Source of the DNA: Flavobacterium weaverense
GTDB lineage: Bacteria; Bacteroidota; Bacteroidia; Flavobacteriales; Flavobacteriaceae
Length of the DNA: 64,000 nt
Assembly (NCBI RefSeq): GCF_003688495.1
Contig: NZ_REFH01000009.1
Location: 656,143-720,142, forward strand
Direction: 5' to 3'
Under the pieces are notes generated by a model. The model had not been told where the DNA came from. It worked only from the letters and a program-made list of their open reading frames with translations, and ran no database searches. Numbering within the stretch: the first letter of the stretch is position 1; each line of letters opens with the position of its first letter. Position numbers and translations under genes: made by a program. Positions 1 to 8,060 of the stretch are shown one piece after another.

Positions 1-1
1 T

Positions 2-202
2 ATTGGTGTAGCACCAGAATATCAAAACAAAGCGGTAACAGCAGTTATTTTTAAAGAATATTACGAAACTTTTAAAGAAAGAGGAATTCTAAATTGTTTT
101 AGAACACCTGAGTTAGCTGATAATGCGGCAAGTATTAATTTATGGAAACATTTTAATACGGTTGTGCATAAAAGAAGATGTACTTACACTAAACTTTTAT
201 AA
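2..202 (+). CDS. GNAT-like acyltransferase, C-terminal fragment
   Basis: The last 66 codons of a gene whose start lies left of the window. Reading from base 2 gives IGVAPEYQNKAV and ends KRRCTYTKLL before TAA at 200-202. The pattern of a conserved 'GV.PEYQ.K...A' helix followed by 'NPEL-like' and 'LW.HF....HKRR' segments is typical of the C-terminus of a family of bacterial GNAT-fold proteins of unknown substrate. A terminator follows directly. The catalytic part is missing from the window, so the acetyltransferase call rests only on this tail. Confidence 0.55.
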   Translation: MGVAPEYQNKAVTAVIFKEYYETFKERGILNCFRTPELADNAASINLWKHFNTVVHKRRCTYTKLL

Positions 203-217
203 ACATAATAGCAATAT

Positions 218-252
218 AATCTCATTTTCTTAAAACCAAATGAGATTTTTTA
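218..252 (+). terminator. Rho-independent terminator after the GNAT gene
   Basis: Ten-base inverted repeat (AATCTCATTT at 218-227 with AAATGAGATT at 238-247) followed by a run of T. It lies 16 bp after the stop of the GNAT-like gene. Confidence 0.75.
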
Positions 253-401
253 TTTTTGAGAGTACTATTTGGGTTATAGCCAAGAATTAAGTTTTAATGA
301 TCTTTTATAATACAAAATTAGCAGAAAGCGAATTACCATATTAAAGTCTTAATAATTTTTTAATTCCTAAAAATATAGCAGAGCAATAAAATATTGAGTC
401 C

Positions 402-435
402 AAAAAAAAATCCATTCGCAATTGCAAATGGATTT
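402..435 (-). terminator. Terminator for the serine-palmitoyltransferase-like gene
   Basis: Inverted repeat AAATCCATT (408-416) with AATGGATTT (427-435) around a GCAATTGC centre. The A-run at 402-410 becomes the U-run on the minus strand, so it ends transcripts of the gene at 517-1779. Confidence 0.75.
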
Positions 436-516
436 CTTCTTTTGTCAAACTTTAGTTCTTTAAAACTAAAGTGAGTATTTATAAAGGCAATTTAGAAAAC
501 CCTTTTATATATTTTA

Positions 517-1779
517 CTAAGCATCTAAATCAACTGTCGTACGAGAAGCAATTTCTTTATACGTACCATTTAGTAATTTCTCACGAATAGCTTCAAAAGC
601 AACTAATGTTTCATTAATATCATCAATTGTGTGAGGTGCTGTAGGAATAACTCTTAACAATATCATCCCTTTAGGAATTACAGGATAGATTACGATAGAC
701 AAGAAAATACCATAGTTTTCTCTTAAATCATTAACCATAACCATAGCTTCTGGAACACTACCTTCAAGATATACCGGAGTTACACATGTATTCGTATCAC
801 CTATATTAAATCCTTTACTACGAAGTCCGCTTTGTAATGCATTTACGTTTTCCCATAATTTATCTTTCAAGCCAGGATTGTCACGTAATAATTGTAAACG
901 TTTCAACGATCCAATCGTTTGAATCATAGGTAAAGATTTAGCAAACATTTGAGAACGCATATTGTATTTCAAATAATCGATAATATCTTTATCCGCTGCT
1001 ACGAAAGCACCAATGTTAGCCATTGATTTCGCAAAAGTAGAGAAGTATACATCAATATCATCTTGAACTCCTTGTTCCTCACCTGCTCCAGCTCCAGTTT
1101 TACCAAGTGTACCAAAACCGTGTGCATCATCAACTAGCAAACGAAAGTTGTATTTTTTCTTCATTTCAACAACTTCTCTCAGCTTTCCTTGTTGTCCACG
1201 CATTCCGAAAACACCTTCTGTAATGAATAATATTCCACCACCATTTTCTTCTGCTAACTTAGTAGCACGTTGAAGATTTTTCTCCATACTTTCTACGTCG
1301 TTATGGCGATACGTAAAACGTTTCCCCATGTGCAAACGAACACCATCTATAATACAAGCATGTGCATCAACGTCGTAAACAATAACATCATTTTTAGTTA
1401 CCAAAGCATCAATAATAGATACCATTCCTTGATAACCAAAATTTAATAAATAAGCAGATTCTTTCATAACAAAAGCAGCCAATTCATTTTCTAATTGTTC
1501 ATGATATTTAGTTTGACCACTCATCATACGAGCTCCCATAGGATATGCAGCACCAAACTGTGCAGCTGCGTCCGTATCTGCTTGACGCACCTCTGGGTGA
1601 TTTGCAAGTCCTAAGTAATCATTCAAACTCCAGTTCAAAATATTCTTTCCACCAAACTGCATTCTTGGACCTAGTTCACCCTCTAATTTTGGAAAAACAA
1701 AATAACCTTCAGCTTGTGAAGCCCATTTCCCTAATGGTCCTTTATTGTTTTGAATCCTTTCGAATAAATCTTTTACCAT
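517..1779 (-). CDS. Serine palmitoyltransferase-like alpha-oxoamine synthase
   Basis: A 420-residue PLP enzyme of the alpha-oxoamine synthase family (fold type I). Visible active-site residues are H140 in DVDAHACIIDG (stacks on PLP), D217 and H220 in VDDAHGFGTLG, and the Schiff-base lysine K251 in STFAKSMANIGAF. The 'TFAKS' lysine loop and the long N-terminus (LFERIQNNKGPLGKWA) fit the Bacteroidota serine palmitoyltransferase group, which condenses serine with an acyl-CoA to start sphingolipid synthesis. The close relative that uses cysteate to make sulfonolipids in gliding bacteria cannot be told apart by eye. A monocistronic unit: promoter TATTTTTG at 1816-1823 and its own terminator. Confidence 0.8.
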   Translation of the reverse strand: MVKDLFERIQNNKGPLGKWASQAEGYFVFPKLEGELGPRMQFGGKNILNWSLNDYLGLANHPEVRQADTDAAAQFGAAYPMGARMMSGQTKYHEQLENELAAFVMKESAYLLNFGYQGMVSIIDALVTKNDVIVYDVDAHACIIDGVRLHMGKRFTYRHNDVESMEKNLQRATKLAEENGGGILFITEGVFGMRGQQGKLREVVEMKKKYNFRLLVDDAHGFGTLGKTGAGAGEEQGVQDDIDVYFSTFAKSMANIGAFVAADKDIIDYLKYNMRSQMFAKSLPMIQTIGSLKRLQLLRDNPGLKDKLWENVNALQSGLRSKGFNIGDTNTCVTPVYLEGSVPEAMVMVNDLRENYGIFLSIVIYPVIPKGMILLRVIPTAPHTIDDINETLVAFEAIREKLLNGTYKEIASRTTVDLDA

Positions 1780-1815
1780 AATATATCAAGTAATAATTTT
1801 AATTTTAAGAAGTTG

Positions 1816-1823
1816 CAAAAATA
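1816..1823 (-). promoter_or_regulatory. -7 promoter element (TATTTTTG) of the SPT-like gene
   Basis: On the minus strand TATTTTTGCAAC matches the Bacteroidota -7 consensus TAnnTTTG. It lies 36 bp upstream of the ATG at 1779. No clear -33 TTG is seen. Confidence 0.55.
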
Positions 1824-2325
1824 ATTATTTAAATTTTATAAAGGACTTGAATCGAGATATATTTTTTTTGTTTATTTTAACGCGAAGAACGCGCTAAATT
1901 TCACCTAAAGACATATTAATTATTCTAGCCCACATTAACCTTTGACACTATATATAGCGACATAAAACGTTTTTACTCCAATCTTTTAAATATCTATTTT
2001 TATTATTAAACTTTGTATATTTGAAACTAAGAAAGCTTAATCTAAGCATTTCAATGTTAAAATTCAAAAAACAAAGCGGTTAATAAAGCACTTAATCAAT
2101 CCAAAAAGGATCTGATAATCAAGTATTTTTTAATTTTATAGTAATGTTAAGTACTTTTCGAACATCAGAAAAATTGCAGTCGATATAATTTCAATTAATA
2201 TAAAAGTCAATTTACAAAAATCGGTTTAAAAAAGCTTCTTTTTACTTTAACATTAGTTAAAATAAAAAAATAATTTATAAAAATTCAGTTCTACTTAAAC
2301 AAAAGAACAATTAATACACAAGAAA
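1824..2325. other. Intergenic region between divergent genes
   Basis: About 500 bp of A+T-rich DNA without a convincing ORF. A -7-like TATATTTG at 2016-2023 could start the transcript of the NYN gene, which would give it a leader of about 300 nt. No strong hairpin or repeat is visible. Confidence 0.5.
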
Positions 2326-3114
2326 ATGTCACAAGATATTAAAGAATTAAAGCTGGCAGTGCTAATTGATGCCGACAACGTTCCATACAGTAACGTAAAG
2401 GGAATGATGGAAGAAATAGCCAAATTTGGAACTCCAACTACTAAACGTATTTATGCCGACTGGACCAAACCTAATGCTGGCGGTTGGAAAAGTGTTTTAT
2501 TAGAACACGCTATTACTCCAATCCAACAATACAGCTATACTGTTGGGAAAAACTCTTCCGATTCTGCAATGATTATCGATGCAATGGATTTACTTTATTC
2601 TGATAAGGTAGATGGTTTCTGCATTGTTTCCAGCGATTCTGATTTTACACGTTTAGCCATCCGATTACGAGAATCAGGGATGAAAGTAATTGGAATTGGA
2701 GAACAAAAAACACCTAATTCATTCATCGTAGCATGTGATCGATTTATCTATATCGAAGTTTTAGATGGTGCTATTAAGAAGAAAGCTAAAAAGAAACTAA
2801 CAACAGACACGAAGAAACCAGTAGAAAAACCAGTGGAGAAACCAGTAGAAAAATCGCTCAATAAAATAGATACTAGCACTATAGAGTTGCTGGAAACTAC
2901 TATCGAAGACATTTGTGACGATGACGGTTGGGCATTTCTAGGAGACGTTGGGAATTTTATTGTAAAAAGAAAACCAGAATTTGATCCTAGAAATTATGGC
3001 TTTACAAAATTAACTCCTATGTTAAAATCGCTAACTGACATCTTGGAAATAGACGAACGTGATTCTGATAAGAAAGGAATAAAACACGTCTATGTCCGTT
3101 TACGTTACAGTTAA
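2326..3114 (+). CDS. NYN-domain ribonuclease-like protein with C-terminal LOTUS/OST-HTH domain
   Basis: A 262-residue protein in two parts. Residues 10-147 form an NYN (LabA/DUF88, PIN-like) domain with the expected acidic residues: D15 and D17 in LIDADN, D79 in NSSDSAM, and D104/D106 in SSDSDF, followed by GIGE and the 'FI..CDRFIY' closing motif. Residues 183-262 resemble the LOTUS/OST-HTH RNA-binding domain (GWAFLGDVGNFIVKRKP...YGFTKLTPML). The lysine-rich linker contains KPVE repeated three times (164-175). NYN domains are usually metal-dependent ribonucleases; the target here is unknown. Its stop codon overlaps the end of the convergent histidine kinase gene by 4 bp. Confidence 0.85.
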   Translation: MSQDIKELKLAVLIDADNVPYSNVKGMMEEIAKFGTPTTKRIYADWTKPNAGGWKSVLLEHAITPIQQYSYTVGKNSSDSAMIIDAMDLLYSDKVDGFCIVSSDSDFTRLAIRLRESGMKVIGIGEQKTPNSFIVACDRFIYIEVLDGAIKKKAKKKLTTDTKKPVEKPVEKPVEKSLNKIDTSTIELLETTIEDICDDDGWAFLGDVGNFIVKRKPEFDPRNYGFTKLTPMLKSLTDILEIDERDSDKKGIKHVYVRLRYS

Positions 3115-5492
3115 ACTAATTTTAAAATAGATTCGTATAAGATCTCTTTTTTAACTGGTTTTGAAAGATAGTCATTCATCCCTATTTCACTCACACGTTG
3201 TTTTGTACCTTCCATTACATCGGCTGTAATTGCGATAATAGGGATGTTTGTATTTTTAACTCCAGCTTGCCCATTTCTTATAGCAATTGTAGCTTCGTAA
3301 CCGTCCATCACAGGCATTTGAAGATCCATTAATATAATATCAAAATGACTCTTTTTCAATAAATCAATTGCTTCCTCGCCGTTATTAGCATAAGCTACTT
3401 CAGTATTTAACCATTTTTTTGTAATCATTTTAATTACCATCTGATTGATAGGATTATCTTCAACAACTAAAATGCTTTTGCCTTTCAGATCGCAGGCGAT
3501 TGGCACCTGCTCTACAATCACAACCTCCTCCTTTACTTCTACATCAAAATCTAACATTATTTCAAATGTTGTTCCTTTATTGATTTCGCTGGTCATTTTT
3601 ATTGTTCCATTTTGCATATCGACCAATGTCTTTACAATATAAAGGCCTAATCCTAATCCGCCAAATTTCCTTTTGTTATCAATATTGTTTTGCGAAAAAG
3701 AATCAAAAATACTATCAATTTTATTTTTTGGTATACCAATTCCAGAGTCGACAACTGTAAATTTCAAACTTGCTCTATTTTGCGACTTAATTGCACTATC
3801 AACAGTGAATTTCACTCCACCTTCTGATGTAAACTTAATAGCATTGTTTAAAACGTTATTGATAATTTGCGTCAATCGCGCTTCATCTCCAATAAGAAAA
3901 TTTGGAACAGAATTCGACTTACTAAATTCGAAACTAAGACCTTTCTCAGCAGCAATATTACTTGCATTAAAATTCAGATTTTCCAAAACTTTCGAAAAAT
4001 CGAATGGCATCACTTCTAACTTTAATTCATCCTTTTCAATTTTTGAGAAATCTAAAATATCATTTACAGAACTCAGCAAACTATTAGATGAATATTTAAT
4101 AATCTGACATTTTTTATGAATTTTTTCATCTTCGACTTCAGTACTTATTGAATCAATTAAATTCATAATGGCATTGAGTGGTGTTCTCAATTCGTGACTG
4201 ATATTAGACAAAAAGTATGATTTTAAATCATTCATTTCTTCAGATCGAATTAATGCCAAGCGATTCAATTCATTTTTCTCGTTTTTTAGATTTCTAATTA
4301 AATTAGACATCGAAAGAGATAAGAAAATCACTTCTAATCCCGTACCTATTTTAGCGCTATACTTCGTGAAAAAATTATCAGGCAGAATTCCGAAATTGTA
4401 TAATATAAAAACTGCAAAACCAATTATTAAGAATGAAATTCCAGTGGTAAAAAAAGGATCAATCGATTTTTTAGTATAATAAAGATGACCAATCGAGAAT
4501 ATTATTAAAAGTAGAAATATTAAAGTTAGAACATTTACAAATATGTAAGATGCTAGAAGAAGCGATGGAAATAGAATGGTTATCAATAAAAGAGTGAACA
4601 ATAATACGTAAGCAACATTAAATAAAGTATAGATTTTTTTACTATTATCCTTAATTTTCAAAAACAATTCACTGTACTTCCCTGATAGAAAAACTGCCAC
4701 TATCGCAATAAATAGTACGGCATGGTTTGAAAGCCATCCGCCATTTGGTGTAACAAATTTAAAGAAAAATCCATCTAGCGCAAATTGTAGCAAACCCATG
4801 AAAAAGACATATAAACTATAATACAGGAATACTTTCTCACTCAATGCTAAAAAGAAGAAGAAATAGACAATTGCAGCTAGAAGCAAAATCCCATAAAATA
4901 CTCCAAAGAATAATTGTTCGTTTGCGATCATTTTTATAAAACTTTCTGATGAATATAGAATCATCGGAATTTTTATTGCTTCACCATCACTTCTAAGGTG
5001 TATAAACAGCTGCTGACTCGATTGCGGAGCAATTTCAATCTTAAAAATAATTTTTCGATTGTCAAAACTACGTTTGGAATACGGGATTAAGTCGCCACTT
5101 ATTCTTTTTGTAATAATAACAGTAGTTTCATCAATAGTGTACAATTCTACAAGATCTGTCAAAGGCCTAGCTGTCTCTAAATAGTATGATAACTTATTGT
5201 TGGTGTTGTTTCTTAAAACTGTTTTTAACCAGAAATTATTTTGCGTAAAGCCTAAATCATCATTTTCAGTTTTAAGCTTCGAAGGATTTAAGGAGTTAAA
5301 ATTTGAAATTACGTAATTAATATTCAAATCGCGATTAGCGACATTGACCATAGTTGTATGGTTGTGTAACGAAATCCTATCAGGAACTGCATCGCTATTA
5401 AATACGTATTGGGAGTACGTATTGGAGTAGAACAAAATAAAAAACAGCAATTTTAAAACTGAAGAAATCTGTTTGCGTCTTTTTTGATTCAT
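3111..5492 (-). CDS. 7TMR-DISM hybrid sensor histidine kinase with receiver domain
   Basis: A 793-residue membrane sensor. In order: signal peptide (1-28, ending NTYSQ), a 7TMR-DISMED2-type periplasmic ligand domain (about 35-180), seven hydrophobic segments (about 193-400), a short coiled linker, a HisKA domain with the phospho-acceptor H433 in SNISHELRTPLN, an HATPase_c domain (NNAIKFT, DSGIGIP, GGLGLGLYI), and a C-terminal receiver (from about 671) with acidic pair VVEDN and phospho-acceptor D723 in LMDLQMPVMDG. It would sense a periplasmic signal and pass phosphate on to its own receiver. No response regulator or phosphotransfer gene lies beside it, so it is an orphan kinase. It converges on the NYN gene with a 4-bp overlap. 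Confidence 0.9.
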   Translation of the reverse strand: MNQKRRKQISSVLKLLFFILFYSNTYSQYVFNSDAVPDRISLHNHTTMVNVANRDLNINYVISNFNSLNPSKLKTENDDLGFTQNNFWLKTVLRNNTNNKLSYYLETARPLTDLVELYTIDETTVIITKRISGDLIPYSKRSFDNRKIIFKIEIAPQSSQQLFIHLRSDGEAIKIPMILYSSESFIKMIANEQLFFGVFYGILLLAAIVYFFFFLALSEKVFLYYSLYVFFMGLLQFALDGFFFKFVTPNGGWLSNHAVLFIAIVAVFLSGKYSELFLKIKDNSKKIYTLFNVAYVLLFTLLLITILFPSLLLASYIFVNVLTLIFLLLIIFSIGHLYYTKKSIDPFFTTGISFLIIGFAVFILYNFGILPDNFFTKYSAKIGTGLEVIFLSLSMSNLIRNLKNEKNELNRLALIRSEEMNDLKSYFLSNISHELRTPLNAIMNLIDSISTEVEDEKIHKKCQIIKYSSNSLLSSVNDILDFSKIEKDELKLEVMPFDFSKVLENLNFNASNIAAEKGLSFEFSKSNSVPNFLIGDEARLTQIINNVLNNAIKFTSEGGVKFTVDSAIKSQNRASLKFTVVDSGIGIPKNKIDSIFDSFSQNNIDNKRKFGGLGLGLYIVKTLVDMQNGTIKMTSEINKGTTFEIMLDFDVEVKEEVVIVEQVPIACDLKGKSILVVEDNPINQMVIKMITKKWLNTEVAYANNGEEAIDLLKKSHFDIILMDLQMPVMDGYEATIAIRNGQAGVKNTNIPIIAITADVMEGTKQRVSEIGMNDYLSKPVKKEILYESILKLV

Positions 5493-5666
5493 TGGGGCGA
5501 ATTATAATTAGGCAAAATTTAATAGGTATTCTTATAAACTGCTGTTTGCGTTAGGTAATACAAACTTTAATATTTGTTAAATAAAAGCTATTATTTTTAA
5601 ATAAACAGCGCAAAGACTTGAAATAATTAATATTCTTTCTATTTTAGAGGTTAAACAATTTTAGAA

Positions 5667-7175
5667 ATGAGAAAAAACTTTTTTATATTCGGGATAGCTT
5701 TACTAATTATCACTTTCGCGATTTATCTTTTATTTGATATAGGTCTTATATTTATGGCGGTTTTGGTAGTTTTATTGCTGGTTGGTTATGCGAATAGCGT
5801 TCAACATAAACACGCAATTTTAAGAAACTTCCCGGTCCTGGGTTACTTTAGATATCTGTTCGAAATGATCGCTCCAGAAATTCAGCAATATTTTATTGAG
5901 CGTAACACTGATGGTAAGCCATTCTCTCGCAGTCAACGTAGTTTAGCGTATCAGCGTTCCAAAAATATTGATGCTACAACTCCTTTTGGAACCCAGCTCG
6001 ATATTAATCAATCATGTTATGAAGGAATCAAGCATTCCATATTTCCTGCAACAGTAAATGAAGAACTTCCGCGCGTTTTAGTTGGTGGACCTGATTGTAA
6101 ACAACCCTACTCCGCTTCTTTATTAAATATTTCAGCGATGAGTTTCGGTTCATTAAGTGAAAATGCGATTGTAGCCTTAAATAAAGGAGCACAAAAAGGA
6201 AATTTTTACCACAACACAGGTGAAGGAGGTTTAACGCAATTTCATCAACAAGGCGGTGACGTAACATGGCAAATAGGTACTGGTTATTTTGGTTGTCGTA
6301 ACGCAGAAGGAGGATTTGATGCTGAAAAATTTGAACAAAAAGCAAATCTTCCCGAAGTAAAAATGATAGAAATCAAATTATCTCAAGGTGCTAAACCTGG
6401 GCATGGAGGTGTTTTACCTGCCACAAAAAATACTGAAGAAATTGCAAAAATAAGAGGTGTGGAACCACACACAACTATTCTATCACCTCCGGGACATTCT
6501 GCTTTTTCAGATACTCAAGGTTTAATAACATTCATTGCTGAACTTCGCAGACTTTCTAACGGAAAGCCAATTGGTTTTAAATTGTGTATTGGTAAAACAA
6601 CCGAATTTGAAGCTATTTGTGAAGCGATGGTCGCACAGAATTGCTACCCAGATTTTATAACAGTTGACGGTGCCGAAGGTGGAACTGGCGCTGCTCCATT
6701 AGAATTTAGTGATGGAGTTGGTATGCCATATGAACCTGCACTTATATTTGTAAATAAAACTCTAGTGTTTTATGGTATTAGAGATAAAATACGTGTTATA
6801 TGTAGCGGTAAAATAATTTCTGGATATTCTATTTTAAAAGCAGTAGCATTAGGTGCAGATATGTGTAATAGTGCTCGTGGATTTATGTTTTCTTTAGGCT
6901 GTATACAAGCGCTACGTTGCAATACTAATACTTGTCCAACGGGAGTTGCAACACAAGATAAGATGTTAATGAAAGGTTTAGTAGTAAGTGATAAATCAGA
7001 ACGTGTTTTTCATTTTCATCGCAATACTTTACATGCGGCAAACGAACTCTTAGCTGCAGCAGGAAAGAGTAGTTTTGCTGACGTGGATATCAATATATTC
7101 ATGCGTGGTGATGAGTTCACACATTTAGCAGACCTTTATTTCCCAGATAATTTAAAAAGTGTGACGAGGTATTAA
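5667..7175 (+). CDS. Membrane-anchored FMN-binding glutamate synthase-domain protein (paralog A)
   Basis: A 502-residue protein with two N-terminal membrane helices (about 4-23 and 26-42) followed by the FMN-binding synthase barrel of GltB. Barrel motifs are NTGEGG, the GTGYFGCR segment, SQGAKPGHGG and GAEGGTGAAPLEF. The 3Fe-4S motif C-x5-C-x4-C is intact (C412, C418, C423 in GCIQALRCNTNTCPTGVATQ). It lacks the N-terminal glutaminase and C-terminal GXGXG domains of true GltB, so glutamate synthesis from glutamine is not implied; the electron donor and substrate are unknown. A close paralog lies at 27950-29503. Confidence 0.85.
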   Translation: MRKNFFIFGIALLIITFAIYLLFDIGLIFMAVLVVLLLVGYANSVQHKHAILRNFPVLGYFRYLFEMIAPEIQQYFIERNTDGKPFSRSQRSLAYQRSKNIDATTPFGTQLDINQSCYEGIKHSIFPATVNEELPRVLVGGPDCKQPYSASLLNISAMSFGSLSENAIVALNKGAQKGNFYHNTGEGGLTQFHQQGGDVTWQIGTGYFGCRNAEGGFDAEKFEQKANLPEVKMIEIKLSQGAKPGHGGVLPATKNTEEIAKIRGVEPHTTILSPPGHSAFSDTQGLITFIAELRRLSNGKPIGFKLCIGKTTEFEAICEAMVAQNCYPDFITVDGAEGGTGAAPLEFSDGVGMPYEPALIFVNKTLVFYGIRDKIRVICSGKIISGYSILKAVALGADMCNSARGFMFSLGCIQALRCNTNTCPTGVATQDKMLMKGLVVSDKSERVFHFHRNTLHAANELLAAAGKSSFADVDINIFMRGDEFTHLADLYFPDNLKSVTRY

Positions 7176-7244
7176 AATCATGATTGTAGAATATCTCATC
7201 ATTCTGCTATTACTGCCTTACTTCTATCATTTATTTAAAAAATG

Positions 7245-7252
7245 TATATTTG
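7245..7252 (+). promoter_or_regulatory. -7 promoter element (TATATTTG) of the nucleotide pyrophosphatase gene
   Basis: Matches TAnnTTTG, 25 bp upstream of the ATG at 7278. No clear -33 element. Confidence 0.5.
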
Positions 7253-7277
7253 AAAAGTCAATCCTAAAAAACATATC

Positions 7278-7856
7278 ATGCAACTGGTTTTCGCATCAAA
7301 TAACAAAAATAAAATAAGAGAAGTTCAAAGTATGCTTCCTGAAACCATAAAAATTCTAAGTTTAGAGGACATTGGATGTTTTGAAGAAATTCCAGAAACA
7401 GCTGATACTATAGAAGGAAACGCAATTTTAAAAGCAGATTATGTGACTAAAAATTACGGTCATGACTGCTTTGCTGATGATACCGGTCTCGAAGTAAATA
7501 GTTTAGACGGAGCTCCAGGTGTTTTTTCAGCGCGATATGCTGGACTGCAATGCAATCCCGATGACAACATGAATAAACTATTACAAGCATTATCTCATAA
7601 AAATGATAGAACTGCACGATTTAAAACTGTCGTTGCCTTAAATTTAGGAGGGAAACAAAAACTTTTTACTGGTATTGCCGATGGCGAAATCACTTTAGAA
7701 AAGACCGGAACTGGAGGTTTTGGATATGATCCAATTTTCAAACCTACTGGTTACAATGAGACTTTTGCTGAAATTAGCGCTGAAATTAAAAATAATATCA
7801 GTCATAGAGGAAAAGCAACTCACAAATTAATTAAATTTTTACAGGCTACGCACTAA
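7278..7856 (+). CDS. rdgB: Non-canonical purine NTP pyrophosphatase (RdgB/HAM1 family)
   Basis: A 192-residue ITP/XTP/dITP pyrophosphatase that removes deaminated purine nucleotides from the pool. Family signatures are present and in order: SNNKNK (7-12), the catalytic Asp in FADDTGLEV (D67-D68), GVFSARYAG, GFGYDPIF (147-154) and SHRGKA (175-180). The length is typical. It sits in its own unit, with a promoter element just upstream and a larger gap before the helicase gene. Confidence 0.95.
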   Translation: MQLVFASNNKNKIREVQSMLPETIKILSLEDIGCFEEIPETADTIEGNAILKADYVTKNYGHDCFADDTGLEVNSLDGAPGVFSARYAGLQCNPDDNMNKLLQALSHKNDRTARFKTVVALNLGGKQKLFTGIADGEITLEKTGTGGFGYDPIFKPTGYNETFAEISAEIKNNISHRGKATHKLIKFLQATH

Positions 7857-8031
7857 AAACACCAAAACAGTAGTTTTTAGATTTATATTTTAGTCTAAAA
7901 ATGAATATTTAGCATTTTTCAATCTAAATAAAATTCGGTAATTCATAAATAGAAAGATAACAATCTGATAATCAAATCACAATAAATTAATAATTCTTAA
8001 AATAGCATTAGCATATATGAATAATTAACAG

Positions 8032-8039
8032 TACTTTTG
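8032..8039 (+). promoter_or_regulatory. -7 promoter element (TACTTTTG) of the DEAD-box helicase gene
   Basis: TACTTTTGCACC matches the Bacteroidota -7 consensus. It overlaps a possible TTG start at 8037, which therefore lies at or before the transcription start and supports the ATG at 8061. Confidence 0.6.
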
Positions 8040-8060
8040 CACCCTATTTTAAAAATACAT

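Noticed and set aside
3673..4107. A 144-codon ORF on the plus strand
   Set aside because: Antisense to the histidine kinase domains; composition is that of a reverse-strand shadow.
7180..7317. A 45-codon ORF starting 4 bp after the glutamate-synthase-domain gene, with a hydrophobic N-terminus
   Set aside because: It overlaps the promoter element and the start of the nucleotide pyrophosphatase gene, has no initiation signal and looks like a chance A+T-rich frame. A real small membrane protein cannot be fully excluded.
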